This document shows positions 25,666-34,641 of a stretch of DNA of 64,000 nucleotides, piece by piece. Made by a program: the position numbers and the translations under genes. This stretch comes from HGM04593 sp045636125. GTDB lineage: Bacteria; Bacteroidota; Bacteroidia; Bacteroidales; Bacteroidaceae. Below the pieces are notes generated by a model. That model was not told where the DNA came from. It searched no databases and saw nothing but the letters and a program-made list of their open reading frames with translations. The first letter of the stretch is position 1. Every line of letters begins with the position of its first letter. The stretch is from contig JAZTWX010000026.1 in the NCBI GenBank assembly GCA_045636125.1, positions 1 to 64,000 of the forward strand. The letters run 5' to 3'.

Positions 25666-26001
25666 TCAGTCTTTCAGCAACTTGTCAATGTTCTCGATGT
25701 AGTCGAGTGAATCGTCGAGGTAGAAACGTACCTCGGGGATTATGCGCAACTGGTGGCGCACACGGTTGCCGAGCTCAAAGCGGATAGCCTTGATATTCTC
25801 GTTCAGGTGGGTAACAACCTCATTGCCCCTTTCCGAAGGAAAAACGCTCAGATAGGCCTTTGCAATTCCCAAGTCGGGGCTAACGCGTACCACGCTCACC
25901 GACACCATTATACCGCGTGTCTCTTTTGCCAATTTCAGCAATATGTCGCTCAACTCCTTTTGAATGAGTCGCGAAATTTTATTCTGTCTTGTACTGTCCA
26001 T
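25666..26001 (-). CDS. rbfA: Ribosome-binding factor RbfA
   Basis: The 111-residue length and sequence fit RbfA, which assists 30S subunit maturation. Motifs include the opening QNKISRLIQKELSDIL, the strand VSVVRVSPDLGIAKAYLSVFP with the family's VS.DL..A.VY pattern, and the ending LRIIPEVRFYLDDSLDYIENIDKLL. The conserved KH-like alpha-beta-alpha-beta fold is complete. It sits 6 bp after the O-methyltransferase and 2 bp before the LolC/E-like gene, a tight operon. Confidence 0.95.
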   Translation of the reverse strand: MDSTRQNKISRLIQKELSDILLKLAKETRGIMVSVSVVRVSPDLGIAKAYLSVFPSERGNEVVTHLNENIKAIRFELGNRVRHQLRIIPEVRFYLDDSLDYIENIDKLLKD

Positions 26002-26007
26002 AATATT

Positions 26008-26643
26008 TTATTTTTTTCTTATAATCGTCAGTCCGTCGCGCAAGGGGAGAATAACCTCTTCCACTCTCTCGTCGGCGCGCACATAGTCGTTGAAGGCGCG
26101 CACACCGTTAGTCTGTGCATCCTGTCGTTTCTCGTCAATCACCCATCCGTCCCACAGAGTGTTGTCGGCAATAATCCAGCCGCCCTCGTTAAGGTGGGCA
26201 AGTGCCATTTCGTAGTAGGCTGTGTACTCGCGCTTATTGCCGTCGATGAACACAAGGTCGAACTTCTCTCCCATTGTGGGTACAATGTCGAGCGCGCTGC
26301 CAATGGTGAACACAATTTTGCTTGCAACGGGTGAATTTTCGATCCAGCGGCGGGTGAAATCCTCGAGCTCGTCGTCTATTTCAAAAGTGAATATCTTTGC
26401 ACCATCATCGAGCCCCTCGGCCATACAGATGGCCGAATAGCCTGTGTATGTTCCAATTTCGAGTATTCTCTTCGGGCGAATCATCTTCACAAGCAGTTTC
26501 AGCAGGCGCCCCTGCACCTGCCCCGACGCCATATGCGGGTTAAGAATCTCCACGTTGGTGGCGCGGTAGAGATTGTAGAGGTATTCCCCCTCGGGGCTGC
26601 TGTGTGCGGCAATGTAATCGTCGAGCCGGCTGTCTATGCTCAT
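26008..26643 (-). CDS. SAM-dependent O-methyltransferase
   Basis: The 211-residue protein is a class I methyltransferase of the catechol/caffeoyl-CoA O-methyltransferase type. The SAM site is LEIGTYTGYSAICMAEGL. A metal-binding Asp lies in FIDGNKREYTAYYEMAL, and further ligands in ADNTLWDGWVID. The substrate is unknown. Bacteroidales genes of this kind often sit with rbfA. It heads the operon O-methyltransferase, rbfA, LolC/E-like gene, with a TATCTTCG -7 box 21 bp upstream. Confidence 0.88.
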   Translation of the reverse strand: MSIDSRLDDYIAAHSSPEGEYLYNLYRATNVEILNPHMASGQVQGRLLKLLVKMIRPKRILEIGTYTGYSAICMAEGLDDGAKIFTFEIDDELEDFTRRWIENSPVASKIVFTIGSALDIVPTMGEKFDLVFIDGNKREYTAYYEMALAHLNEGGWIIADNTLWDGWVIDEKRQDAQTNGVRAFNDYVRADERVEEVILPLRDGLTIIRKK

Positions 26644-26663
26644 AAATGTGATATAATTTTGTG

Positions 26664-26671
26664 CGAAGATA
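26664..26671 (-). promoter_or_regulatory. -7 element of the O-methyltransferase operon
   Basis: The minus strand reads TATCTTCG, 21 bases before ATG 26643. No clear -33 partner is seen. It is the same -7 variant found upstream of trpB2, the TPR lipoprotein gene and the SUI1-type factor. Confidence 0.45.
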
Positions 26672-26877
26672 AATAAATTTAAGCAGTTGAATAAATTTAT
26701 TTCAAAGAATATCTTCTTTAATGCTCGCCGAGGAGCTGCGGTCTGTCACTTTTTCGCGCGTAAAATGCCATAGAATGAAACAAGGACCAAAATGGACCAA
26801 TAACTGTTCGTGAAAATATGTTTCTTTTGTGCATCAAAAAATAAAATCACAATAATAACTAATTAAATAAAATTACT

Positions 26878-28224
26878 ATGCCTTGGATTGATATTAGATG
26901 GGAGGATAAAAAGTATTACAACAATACATCCTCCAAGAGTTACGGAGACCCCGTTACAGCTCTTGTTACTTATGGCCCCGATGGCCGCCCCGACAAAAGA
27001 AGCTTGACATCTTTGGGTATAAAGCATTTTTATGGTGATGAGCCTGCAGCACCTGCGGCACAATCTTCGTCGAAAGGTGGCAGCAAGAGTAGTAGCAAAA
27101 GCAGCAGTTCATCATCTAAAAGCAACAGTGGTGGCGGTAGCTCGGCAAGTGAGGCTGCGCCCCCGCGTCCTCCCCGTCCTCTCAGCCCCCGGGAGATTGA
27201 GTTGCTCGAGCTCGACATCGAAAGCTACGAAGTTCCCGAATTGCACCGCTATCTTCCCCGTCTTCTTGAACACTATTACAATGTAAAGGGCCTTTGCCCC
27301 GAAATTGATGAGGAGATTGAGTGGCAAAGTCGCAAGTTGAAGGAGTTCAAGAATTATATGTGCAGTTGCCCTGTACCCGAGGATGCCGTTGAGTTCTTCT
27401 ACACACTCATAATTCTCGAGAAGATTCAATTAAATAAATGTGCAATTCTCCCCGATGATATTTTCATACAAGGCGTAGGTTCTGCCACAAAGGGTGTGTT
27501 CAAGGCCTCTATGTCATCTCTTATCAGTGGAGAAGTACACAAGAGCAACGAGGAGTTTATAGGCGAAATAACAGCCAATGCTCCTCTTCTCCAAAGAATG
27601 CAGCAAATTGCATATATGAACACGAACAATTGCAGCAACCCGCTCGAGTCGCAGGAGGTGTTCGATATTGTGTGGGATTTGAATATGAAAGACGACCCCA
27701 TCGGCACCAATGCATACACGACAGCTGCTAAAAATGCTTGCAAAGCATTGTGCGATAAAGGCGACGTTCCCTCTTTGAAAAAACTGCTTGAACTTAGCAA
27801 AGAGAACAAAATGTTCGCTAGCACATATCTGGAAAAAATTGTAGTGCCTAATGGCAGCAAGGAAGAATTTATGGAGGCGTTCACAGCGCTGGGCCGCTAT
27901 GAAAAGTCTAACATAGGCGCCGTAAAGAAGAAATTTAGCGAGTGCAAAAATATTATTCTGGCCAATTACAGCGACGATGCAAAGCTCATGGAATTTGTTG
28001 CAGCGCAGAACGAGCGCGAGTTGCGCGATGCTGCAAGCAAGTACAAGACAGTGAAAATGCTCTCGCTTGTTGTGTGTGTGCTCTTGAGTTTTGCTACAGC
28101 ATTCATCCCTCTTGTAATTTGGGTGTTGCTGTTCTGCGTTTCTGCTATTCACGATAAGATTCCTTTCTTGAAGAACGGCAAAGCTGCTGTTGCGCAGGTT
28201 AAGGAAATCGATGCCAAGAAATAG
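26878..28224 (+). CDS. Serine-rich-linker membrane protein, copy 1 (unknown function)
   Basis: I do not recognise this 448-residue protein. An N-terminal module of about 55 residues ends in YGPDGRPDKRSLTSLGIKHFYGDE. A low-complexity Ser/Lys/Gly linker follows (residues 62-92), then a Pro-rich stretch (PPRPPRPLSP). A Cys-containing helical domain covers residues 100-390, with repeating acidic and basic helices. Two adjacent hydrophobic helices are near residues 395-430 (VVCVLLSFATAFIPLVIWVLLFCVSAI), followed by a short basic tail. The same architecture appears in the protein at 52394-53329. No signal peptide is visible, so the helical body is probably cytoplasmic. It stands alone, with its own terminator. 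Confidence 0.75.
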   Translation: MPWIDIRWEDKKYYNNTSSKSYGDPVTALVTYGPDGRPDKRSLTSLGIKHFYGDEPAAPAAQSSSKGGSKSSSKSSSSSSKSNSGGGSSASEAAPPRPPRPLSPREIELLELDIESYEVPELHRYLPRLLEHYYNVKGLCPEIDEEIEWQSRKLKEFKNYMCSCPVPEDAVEFFYTLIILEKIQLNKCAILPDDIFIQGVGSATKGVFKASMSSLISGEVHKSNEEFIGEITANAPLLQRMQQIAYMNTNNCSNPLESQEVFDIVWDLNMKDDPIGTNAYTTAAKNACKALCDKGDVPSLKKLLELSKENKMFASTYLEKIVVPNGSKEEFMEAFTALGRYEKSNIGAVKKKFSECKNIILANYSDDAKLMEFVAAQNERELRDAASKYKTVKMLSLVVCVLLSFATAFIPLVIWVLLFCVSAIHDKIPFLKNGKAAVAQVKEIDAKK

Positions 28225-28249
28225 TTTTTTCAAATATCGTAAATTCGGG

Positions 28250-28277
28250 GGAGCGGCCGTTGGTCGCTCCTTTTTTT
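28250..28277 (+). terminator. Terminator of the Ser-rich gene copy 1
   Basis: GGAGCGGCC (28250-28258) pairs with GGTCGCTCC (28262-28270) with one G-T pair, followed by seven T residues, 25 bp after the stop codon. Confidence 0.85.
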
Positions 28278-28530
28278 GTGAAACACCTGCGACGGCTGAC
28301 ACCCCGAGGCCAATTGTCGCAAAATTTATACAAGCGATTTTTTCAATTAAGCGAGCGAAAGCAAAACCTGTTTTAACTTTAGTAGCAAGCGAACGAAAAA
28401 TCAATAAAGTTAATTGTAACGCCAGCTTGCTTGCCGGTTACGAAACGAGTATGGCAATTATTTCGCAAAGGCTGCGCAACGCTCGCGCGCAACCCCATCC
28501 CTTTCAAGCAACTACCACCTTAAATAAACA
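28278..28530. other. Intergenic region with no recognised gene
   Basis: This stretch between two convergent terminators holds no convincing gene. It contains scattered GCGAGCGAA-like and GCAAGCGAA-like repeats but no long inverted repeat. It may be a remnant of intergenic DNA. Confidence 0.4.
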
Positions 28531-28532
28531 AA

Positions 28533-28554
28533 AGAAGCAGGGAGCCCTGCTTCT
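28533..28554 (-). terminator. murI terminator
   Basis: AGAAGCAGGG (28533-28542) pairs with CCCTGCTTCT (28545-28554) and, read on the minus strand, is followed by TTTGTTTATTT. It begins 3 bp after the murI stop codon. Confidence 0.75.
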
Positions 28555-28557
28555 AAA

Positions 28558-29406
28558 TTATTCCAATGTAACGTGCCTCACATCAACCGGCCGGTTAAGG
28601 TAACGAGATGCCTGCTCGCAGAAACGGCTGCCCGACTCCGTGGTACAGAAAAGTTGCTCACCGCCCTTTGCACAAAGTGCATCCATTTCGGGGTGACGCG
28701 CAAGATAATCCTTCAACGACGCGGCAACAGCACTGCCCTGGGTGAGCACGTTAACCCCGGCGGGGACAAACTTCTTAATCTTCTCTATGAGCATTGGGTA
28801 GTGGGTGCAACCAAGAATTATGGTGTCTATCTGCGAATCGCGGGCAAGCAGATTGCCAACGTGACGCTCCACAAAATAGTCGGCACCGGGGCCTGTGTGC
28901 TCACTGTTCTCCACAAGAGGCACCCACATGGGGCAAGCCTCGCCCGTCACCTCAATGTCGGGGTGGAGCTTGTGAATTTCAAGCGGATAGGAGTTCGATT
29001 TTATTGTTCCCTCGGTGGCAAGCACTCCCACGTGACGGCTCTTTGTTACATCGCCAATCGTCTCCACTGTGGGGCGTATTATTCCAAGCACACGGCGCGA
29101 GGGGTCGATAAGCGGCAGGTCGTTCTGCTGAATACTGCGCAACGCCTTTGCTGACGCGGTGTTACAGGCCAGAATAACAAGGTGGCAGCCCTGTGCAAAA
29201 AGGTGTTTCACACATTGGCGGGTAAAATCATACACTACATCGAACGAGCGCGTGCCGTAAGGGGTGCGCGCATTGTCGCCCAAATAGAGATAGTTGTACT
29301 GCGGCAGCAGTTCCTGTATCTCGCGGTATATTGTGAGCCCGCCGTACCCCGAATCGAAAATTCCTATGGGGCCTGGCACTTTGCCGTTTTTGCCTGTGTT
29401 TTCCAT
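28558..29406 (-). CDS. murI: Glutamate racemase
   Basis: The 282-residue protein makes D-glutamate for peptidoglycan. The two catalytic cysteines are visible: Cys81 in VILACNTASAKALR and the second in ILGCTHYPML. The opening GPIGIFDSGYGGLTIYREI and LYLGDNARTPYG are typical. It lies downstream of three ompH-like genes and bamA on the same strand with a 16-bp gap, ending a long envelope-related gene block. Confidence 0.96.
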   Translation of the reverse strand: MENTGKNGKVPGPIGIFDSGYGGLTIYREIQELLPQYNYLYLGDNARTPYGTRSFDVVYDFTRQCVKHLFAQGCHLVILACNTASAKALRSIQQNDLPLIDPSRRVLGIIRPTVETIGDVTKSRHVGVLATEGTIKSNSYPLEIHKLHPDIEVTGEACPMWVPLVENSEHTGPGADYFVERHVGNLLARDSQIDTIILGCTHYPMLIEKIKKFVPAGVNVLTQGSAVAASLKDYLARHPEMDALCAKGGEQLFCTTESGSRFCEQASRYLNRPVDVRHVTLE

Positions 29407-29422
29407 TGTTAAAGGGAGTGTG

Positions 29423-30073
29423 TTATTCCACTATTATTTCCTCGGTAGCTTCCACGGCCTGCTGCTCGCCCTCCTGCGAGGCAACGGGCTCGGCGGGTAC
29501 AAGCTGCTGCGCTTCAATTGTTTCGGCAGGCTCGGCGGCCAGGGGTTCTGCAACCTCGTCGGCTACGGGCGCGGGGTTCAGAATTTCTTCTATTACAAGA
29601 GCTGTGATATCTACTCCATAAGCGGGGTTTATGTATCGGTACGACTCTTTGTCGGTATCAATTGCATAGGCAAGGTCGCCTGCGAGGCACACAGCCTTGA
29701 CAGCTCTGTCGACCTGCTGTTCAATGGGGAGGAAGAGCGAGTCGTGGGCCTGGGCCAACCACTCTTTCAACTGGTCGCGCAACACAACGCTGCGGTCGAC
29801 AAGGTCCTGTAGCTCTTTCTGGCGCTTGCGCAATATGGGCTCGGGGAAAGTGCTCTGGCCGTCGAGGAACGCCACGTAGGTGCGGGTGAGTTCCTGCTCA
29901 CCGCGGGTAACCTCGTTATCGCAACGCTCAAGAATGGATGCATACTCATCCTGGGCAATAGCATAAGCAGGTATTGAGTCCATCACAATCTTTGCGCTAA
30001 AATAGCCGAAGCGTATGTTCTGCGCCATCAACGCGGCGGGAACCAAAAGAAGGATAAAGAATATTTTACGCAT
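29423..30073 (-). CDS. OmpH/Skp-like periplasmic chaperone, third copy
   Basis: The 216-residue precursor has a signal peptide (MRKIFFILLLVPAALMAQ) and the OmpH/Skp pattern: an opening strand (IRFGYFSAKIVMDSIPAY), a long charged coiled-coil arm (residues 45-120) and a return strand. It differs from the other two copies by a C-terminal Ala/Glu/Pro-rich extension of about 45 residues (PAPVADEVAEPLAAEPAE and onward), probably disordered. OmpH/Skp escorts unfolded outer-membrane proteins to BamA. It is the last of three paralogues and precedes murI. Confidence 0.88.
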   Translation of the reverse strand: MRKIFFILLLVPAALMAQNIRFGYFSAKIVMDSIPAYAIAQDEYASILERCDNEVTRGEQELTRTYVAFLDGQSTFPEPILRKRQKELQDLVDRSVVLRDQLKEWLAQAHDSLFLPIEQQVDRAVKAVCLAGDLAYAIDTDKESYRYINPAYGVDITALVIEEILNPAPVADEVAEPLAAEPAETIEAQQLVPAEPVASQEGEQQAVEATEEIIVE

Positions 30074-30139
30074 TTCTTTCTCTTATATATTAAAAGAGGT
30101 GCAGACATTGCCTGCAACCCCTTTTGTTCACACTATATA

Positions 30140-30649
30140 TTACTTACCTGCAACGCCAATTCCTAGCTTTGCCTTAACCTTTGCGTCGAGATTGTCGCAG
30201 AGTGTTTCGCTGATGTAGGGAATACCACTGGCAATGTCGAAGACACAGATGTAACCACCCTCGGCACCTACAGCCTGAATTGCATCCTGCAGTATCTTGT
30301 TCACCTCGGCAAGTTTTGTCTGCTGTGACTGCTGCAAGTGCTGGTAGCTCTCCTGCTCATACTGCTGGAGACGTGTGTAGAGTTCCTGCAAATCTTTCTC
30401 GCGACGCTGAAGGATGCTTGCGGGGAGAGAGTCTTTTACCTGCTCATACTCCAAACCTTTCTTCTCAAGCTCGGTGCGAATACGGTCATACTCGTCGGCA
30501 TACTGTTTCTGCAATGTCTGGAGGTCTTTCTGTGCTTTTGTAAATTCGGGCATCATCTGCGCAATTGAAGGCGAGTTTACATAACCGAATTTCTGTGCAA
30601 AAAGGCTCATAGGAGCCAAAATGAGTAACAATACTAAAATCTTTTTCAT
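30140..30649 (-). CDS. OmpH/Skp-like periplasmic chaperone, second copy
   Basis: The 169-residue precursor starts with a signal peptide (MKKILVLLLILAPMSLFAQ), then KFGYVNSPSIAQMMPEFTKAQ. A long coiled-coil arm (LQTLQKQYADEYDRIRTELEKKG, RRREKDLQEL-like region, LQQYEQESYQHLQQSQQ) is followed by the closing beta region GGYICVFDIASGIPYIS. The length and layout match classical OmpH/Skp. It probably forms trimers and carries outer-membrane proteins to BamA, encoded just upstream. Confidence 0.92.
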   Translation of the reverse strand: MKKILVLLLILAPMSLFAQKFGYVNSPSIAQMMPEFTKAQKDLQTLQKQYADEYDRIRTELEKKGLEYEQVKDSLPASILQRREKDLQELYTRLQQYEQESYQHLQQSQQTKLAEVNKILQDAIQAVGAEGGYICVFDIASGIPYISETLCDNLDAKVKAKLGIGVAGK

Positions 30650-30708
30650 AATATCTATTTTTTAATGTTTATATTCTGTTCAACTGTGCTGCGTGCAAAG
30701 GTAGGGAT

Positions 30709-31224
30709 TTAATTTGAATAACCAAGTTTGGTGAGAACCTCGTTGCTTATATCTATTTTAGGCGAAGCGTATATTATACTCACCGCCGAGGCGCGGTCTA
30801 TCACCATTGAGTATTTCTTGTTCTCGCACACATCCTTCACGGCGTTGTATATTTCGTCTTGTATGGGCGCTATAAGGCTCTCGCGCTTTTTGTAGAACTC
30901 TCCGTTGTGCCCGAAGTATTGCTGACGCAACTGCGCAGCCTCTTTCTCCTTGGCAAGGATGGCCTCTTCACGTGCAGTACGCTGCTCGTCCGAAAGGAAA
31001 GCCGACTCGCTCTGGTATTTCTTGTACAGCGCCTTTGCCTCCTCGTCGAGCGCATCCACCTCGGCCTGCCACCTTTTCGACTGCTGTGCAAGCTGCTCGT
31101 TGGCGCGTTCGTAGGCGGGAATATTCTTCAATATGTATTCAAGGTCTATGAGCGCATATTTCTGTGCCTGTGCACCCACCGCCATAAAGAGCGCAAGTGC
31201 AATGGTTGTGAGAATCTTTTTCAT
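30709..31224 (-). CDS. OmpH/Skp-like periplasmic chaperone, first copy
   Basis: The 171-residue precursor has the signal MKKILTTIALALFMAVGAQAQ. The mature part begins KYALIDLEYILKNIPAYERAN, followed by a coiled coil rich in Lys, Gln and Ala, and ends with MVIDRASAVSIIYASPKIDISNEVLTKLGY. It starts 12 bp after bamA, so the chaperone and its outer-membrane insertase are co-expressed. All three OmpH copies differ, so they probably have divided roles. Confidence 0.93.
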   Translation of the reverse strand: MKKILTTIALALFMAVGAQAQKYALIDLEYILKNIPAYERANEQLAQQSKRWQAEVDALDEEAKALYKKYQSESAFLSDEQRTAREEAILAKEKEAAQLRQQYFGHNGEFYKKRESLIAPIQDEIYNAVKDVCENKKYSMVIDRASAVSIIYASPKIDISNEVLTKLGYSN

Positions 31225-31236
31225 AATATCTGATTT

Positions 31237-33867
31237 TTAGAATTCTTGTCCTAATATAAAGTGGAAGTGACTGCCGCTGTACTGGTGAGAACCGAATACA
31301 TCGTCGAAGCCGTATGCCCAGTCGAGACCAATGAGACCAATCATCTGCAGGAACACGCGGATACCGACTCCGGCACTGCGCTTGAGGTCGAAGAAATTGA
31401 ATTTCGAGGCATCGGTCCAGGCGTTACCACCCTCAACAAATGCAAGGCCGTAAATATTGGTAGAGGCCTGCAGCATAAAGGGGAAACGCAATTCAAGGCC
31501 CAAGCGGGCGTAAGCGTAGCCCTCGTAGCCGTAGGGTGTGAGGCTACCGTTTTCGTAACCACGCAGAGCCACCATATCGGTTGCATAGTTGTAAGAGTAG
31601 CCGCTCATACCGTCGCCACCCACATAGAATGTTTCAAAGGGCGATTTCTTGTTCTTGTTGTAACTGCCAAGAATTCCGAAGTCGGCACGTGTCATGAGCA
31701 CAAAGTTGTGCTTGCCCTCGGTGAGCGAGGTGTAGGTCTTGCTGCGGAACTTGAACTTGTAGTACTCTATCCACTTGTGCTTTTCGCGCAACTCACTTGT
31801 GTACGAGGGGCTTTTGGGGTTGTTGGCAAGCGACGCGTAATCCTTTCCGTCGAAGAGCGAATAGGGCGGCGTAGCTGCTGCCTGTAACGAGAATTCCGAA
31901 CCCTTGCGCGGGAAATAAGGATTGTCTATTGAGTTACGCGAGAGGGTTACGGTGAGGTTAATGTTGTTACAGTTTCCGTTGGTAATGAGGAAGTACTGCC
32001 AGTCCTTGAGCGAGTAGAGCTGGTAGTTAAGCTCGGCCGAGAGCGAGAAATAGTCGTCGGGCCATTTGAGACGGCGTCCCCACCCCACCGACACACCATA
32101 CATTTTAATATATTTGTCGGGGTCGTAATACGAGGCCATATTGTTGTAGCCGTAACCGTTGTAGTTTCCGTAACCGTAGAGATAGTTGTTGTAGTTGTTA
32201 TAGTAGGCCGAATTGTAGTAGCTGTCGGCCACATCGGTCTGTACCGACATAAATGCCGATATTGAGAACGAGTTGGGGCGTTTGCGGCCGAACCAGGGGT
32301 CGAAGAACGAAACGCTGTACGACTGGTAGTACTTTCCGTTGGACTGCGCGCTGAGGGTGAGTGTCTGGCCGTCGCCCTGCGGTATTATTCCGCGGCGCAA
32401 CGCATTCTTGCGGAAGAGGTTACGCATGGAGAAATTGGTGAACTTCAACGACAACTTACCGATGATACCAGTCTGTCCCCATCCAGCCGACAATTCAACC
32501 TGGTCGCTGCTCTTTGTCGCAAGGTTCCAGTTGATGTCCACTGTACCCGACTCGCGGTTGGGCAATACATCGGGCTTGATGTTTTCGGGATCGAAATGTC
32601 CCATATTGGCAATTTCGCGGAACGAACGCTCGAGCGCCTGCATTGAGAAAAGGTTGCCGGGCAGCGTGCGCAGCTCGCGGCGGATTACCTCCTCGTAGAG
32701 GCGATCGTTACCGAATATCTTCACGCGGTCGATGGTTGCCTGTGCTCCCTCGGACATACGCAGTTCAAGGTCGATTGAATCGTTTTCAACGCTCACCTCA
32801 ATGGGAAGAAGGTCGAAGAAGACGTAACCGCGGTTGTAGTATTCGTTCTTAACGCTGTTTTCATCCTCATAGAGACGTTTGTCAAGCTCTGTCTGGTTAT
32901 ATACATCACCGGGTTTCAGGCGCAGGAGGTAGTCGAGGTAGGCTGTCGAGAAGACGCTGTTACCCACCCAACGCACGCTGCGCAGGTGATACTGGTTGCC
33001 CTCGTCGATGGTCATATAGATATCGACTCTCTTGTCGTTGAAGGGCACAACGCTGTCGGCCACAATGCGGGCATCGCGGTAACCATATTCGGCGTAACGG
33101 GAGAGGATTTTCTCCTTGTCCTCCTTGTACTTTTCGGGGGTAAACTTTTTGGAACGCAAGAAGGTGTTCTTCACAGTGCTCCAACGTGTTTTTTCACGCG
33201 TTTTCATCGCATATTTCACCTTTTTCAAGGGGAGTTTCTCAACGCCTGTGAGGTATATGCGGTTCACCTTTATCTTCTTTTTCTTTTCCACGTTAATGTC
33301 CACAATCACCTGGTTGTCGGCAGTAACATCGGGGCGCTGGTCTATGGTAACGTTGGCGTTGCTGTAACCCTTGTCGTCGAAATACTCCTTTATGACCTTT
33401 ATGTCGCGGTCGACCATATTGGGGGTTATCTGGTTACCCTTGCGCAAGGCTATCTTGAGCTCAAGATCCTCGCGTTCACTCTTTTTCACTCCGTTGAAGC
33501 GTATCTGCGATACACGCGGACGCTGTTTGAGACTTATTCCCAAATAGATTTTATTGTCCACAATGCTGTCGGCAGTGATGCTTACATCGGAGAAAAGGCC
33601 GTGTTTCCAATAGTTCTTTACGGCGCCGGTTATTGCGTCGCCGGGAACCTCAATGACATCGCCCACCGAGAGCCCCGAAATTCCTATTATTATGTAAGGC
33701 TCGTAGTTGTCGACACCCGAAAGATTTATTCCCCCGATGGTGTATTTGCGCGGAGTGTTTCCGTAGAGTATTGTCGGCTCCTTTATGGTGCTCTGCGCCT
33801 GCAGCTGCAACGCCACGGCAAGCAAAAGCAGCGACAATATTGCTCTTATTGATGATATATATCTCAT
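31237..33867 (-). CDS. bamA: Outer-membrane assembly factor BamA
   Basis: The 876-residue protein inserts beta-barrel proteins in the outer membrane. After a signal peptide come POTRA domains up to about residue 440 (IIIGISGLSVGDVIEVPGDA, RIYLTGVEKLPLKKVKYAMKTREKTRW, GNSVFSTAYLDYLLRLKPGDVYNQ, IFGNDRLYEEVIRRELRTLPG). The Omp85 barrel follows, containing the surface motif VGGDGMSGY and a C-terminal strand HFHFILGQEF. An Asn/Tyr-rich insertion (YNSAYYNNYNNYLYGYGNYNGYGYNN region) lies in an extracellular loop of the barrel, an unusual low-complexity feature. It sits between uppS and ompH, the standard Bacteroidales order. Confidence 0.97.
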   Translation of the reverse strand: MRYISSIRAILSLLLLAVALQLQAQSTIKEPTILYGNTPRKYTIGGINLSGVDNYEPYIIIGISGLSVGDVIEVPGDAITGAVKNYWKHGLFSDVSITADSIVDNKIYLGISLKQRPRVSQIRFNGVKKSEREDLELKIALRKGNQITPNMVDRDIKVIKEYFDDKGYSNANVTIDQRPDVTADNQVIVDINVEKKKKIKVNRIYLTGVEKLPLKKVKYAMKTREKTRWSTVKNTFLRSKKFTPEKYKEDKEKILSRYAEYGYRDARIVADSVVPFNDKRVDIYMTIDEGNQYHLRSVRWVGNSVFSTAYLDYLLRLKPGDVYNQTELDKRLYEDENSVKNEYYNRGYVFFDLLPIEVSVENDSIDLELRMSEGAQATIDRVKIFGNDRLYEEVIRRELRTLPGNLFSMQALERSFREIANMGHFDPENIKPDVLPNRESGTVDINWNLATKSSDQVELSAGWGQTGIIGKLSLKFTNFSMRNLFRKNALRRGIIPQGDGQTLTLSAQSNGKYYQSYSVSFFDPWFGRKRPNSFSISAFMSVQTDVADSYYNSAYYNNYNNYLYGYGNYNGYGYNNMASYYDPDKYIKMYGVSVGWGRRLKWPDDYFSLSAELNYQLYSLKDWQYFLITNGNCNNINLTVTLSRNSIDNPYFPRKGSEFSLQAAATPPYSLFDGKDYASLANNPKSPSYTSELREKHKWIEYYKFKFRSKTYTSLTEGKHNFVLMTRADFGILGSYNKNKKSPFETFYVGGDGMSGYSYNYATDMVALRGYENGSLTPYGYEGYAYARLGLELRFPFMLQASTNIYGLAFVEGGNAWTDASKFNFFDLKRSAGVGIRVFLQMIGLIGLDWAYGFDDVFGSHQYSGSHFHFILGQEF

Positions 33868-33883
33868 TCTTCCTTTTCAATTT

Positions 33884-34621
33884 TCATTTTGAAACCTGTT
33901 CGCCGGTGAGACCGTAGCGGCGCTGACGACGCTGGTATTCATACACGGCCTTGCAGAGCTCCTCGTTGTCGAAGTCGGGCCAGAGAACCTCGGTGAAATA
34001 GAATTCCGAGTAGGCGCACTGCCACAAGAGGAAATTGCTCAAGCGCTGCTCCTTGCCGGTGCGTATGAGGAGGTCGGGGTCGGGCATAAAGGCTGTTGTG
34101 AGGTGAGCCGATATAACCTCGTCGTTAATGTCGCAGGCATCAATTTCACCATCCTTCACTTTGGTGGCAATAGAGCGCACAGCCTCGCATATTTCCCATT
34201 TTGCCGAATAGCTGAGCGCAAGCACAAGTGTCATACTGTCGTTGCCCGAGGTGCGCTGCATACAAGCCTCAAGGCGCTCGCGCACATTCTGCGGCAGGGG
34301 AGCAAGGTCACCTATTATGCGGAAAGCAACATTGTTCTTTACAAACAACTCCTCCTCAATGCTCTCGAAAAGCAACGCCATGAGCGCGGCAACCTCGGCC
34401 TGCGGGCGTTTCCAGTTTTCGGTTGAGAAGGTGTAGAGGGTAAGGTATTTCACACCCAGACGAAGAGCGTTTTCGACCAACTGGTGCACTGTTGCAGCGC
34501 CTGCCTGGTGGCCTTGTGAACGTTCCATACCACGCATTTGCGCCCAACGGCCGTTGCCATCCATTATTATGGCAATGTGCTGGGGGACATTTTCTCTGTT
34601 TATTTGCTCTGAATAGTTCAT
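33884..34621 (-). CDS. uppS: Undecaprenyl diphosphate synthase
   Basis: The 245-residue cis-prenyltransferase makes the lipid carrier for cell-wall and O-antigen units. The start ATG 34621 (MNYSEQINRENVPQH) fits the family; an upstream start at 34654 adds 11 residues. Motifs include HIAIIMDGNGRWA (catalytic Asp), HQAGAATVHQLVENALRLGVKYLTLYTFSTENWKRP, and the downstream basic/aromatic region RTGKEQRLSNFLLWQCAYSEFYF. The gene precedes bamA by 16 bp. Confidence 0.96.
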   Translation of the reverse strand: MNYSEQINRENVPQHIAIIMDGNGRWAQMRGMERSQGHQAGAATVHQLVENALRLGVKYLTLYTFSTENWKRPQAEVAALMALLFESIEEELFVKNNVAFRIIGDLAPLPQNVRERLEACMQRTSGNDSMTLVLALSYSAKWEICEAVRSIATKVKDGEIDACDINDEVISAHLTTAFMPDPDLLIRTGKEQRLSNFLLWQCAYSEFYFTEVLWPDFDNEELCKAVYEYQRRQRRYGLTGEQVSK

Positions 34622-34641
34622 ATGTTCTGTTTTTTTTATTT

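Noticed and set aside
27514..28404. 296-residue antisense frame opposite the Ser-rich gene copy 1
   Set aside because: It is a shadow of the coding strand with odd composition and no start context or domain pattern.
28278..28530. CRISPR-like or satellite repeat in the intergenic region
   Set aside because: The GCGAGCGAA-like repeats are short, irregular and lack constant spacers.
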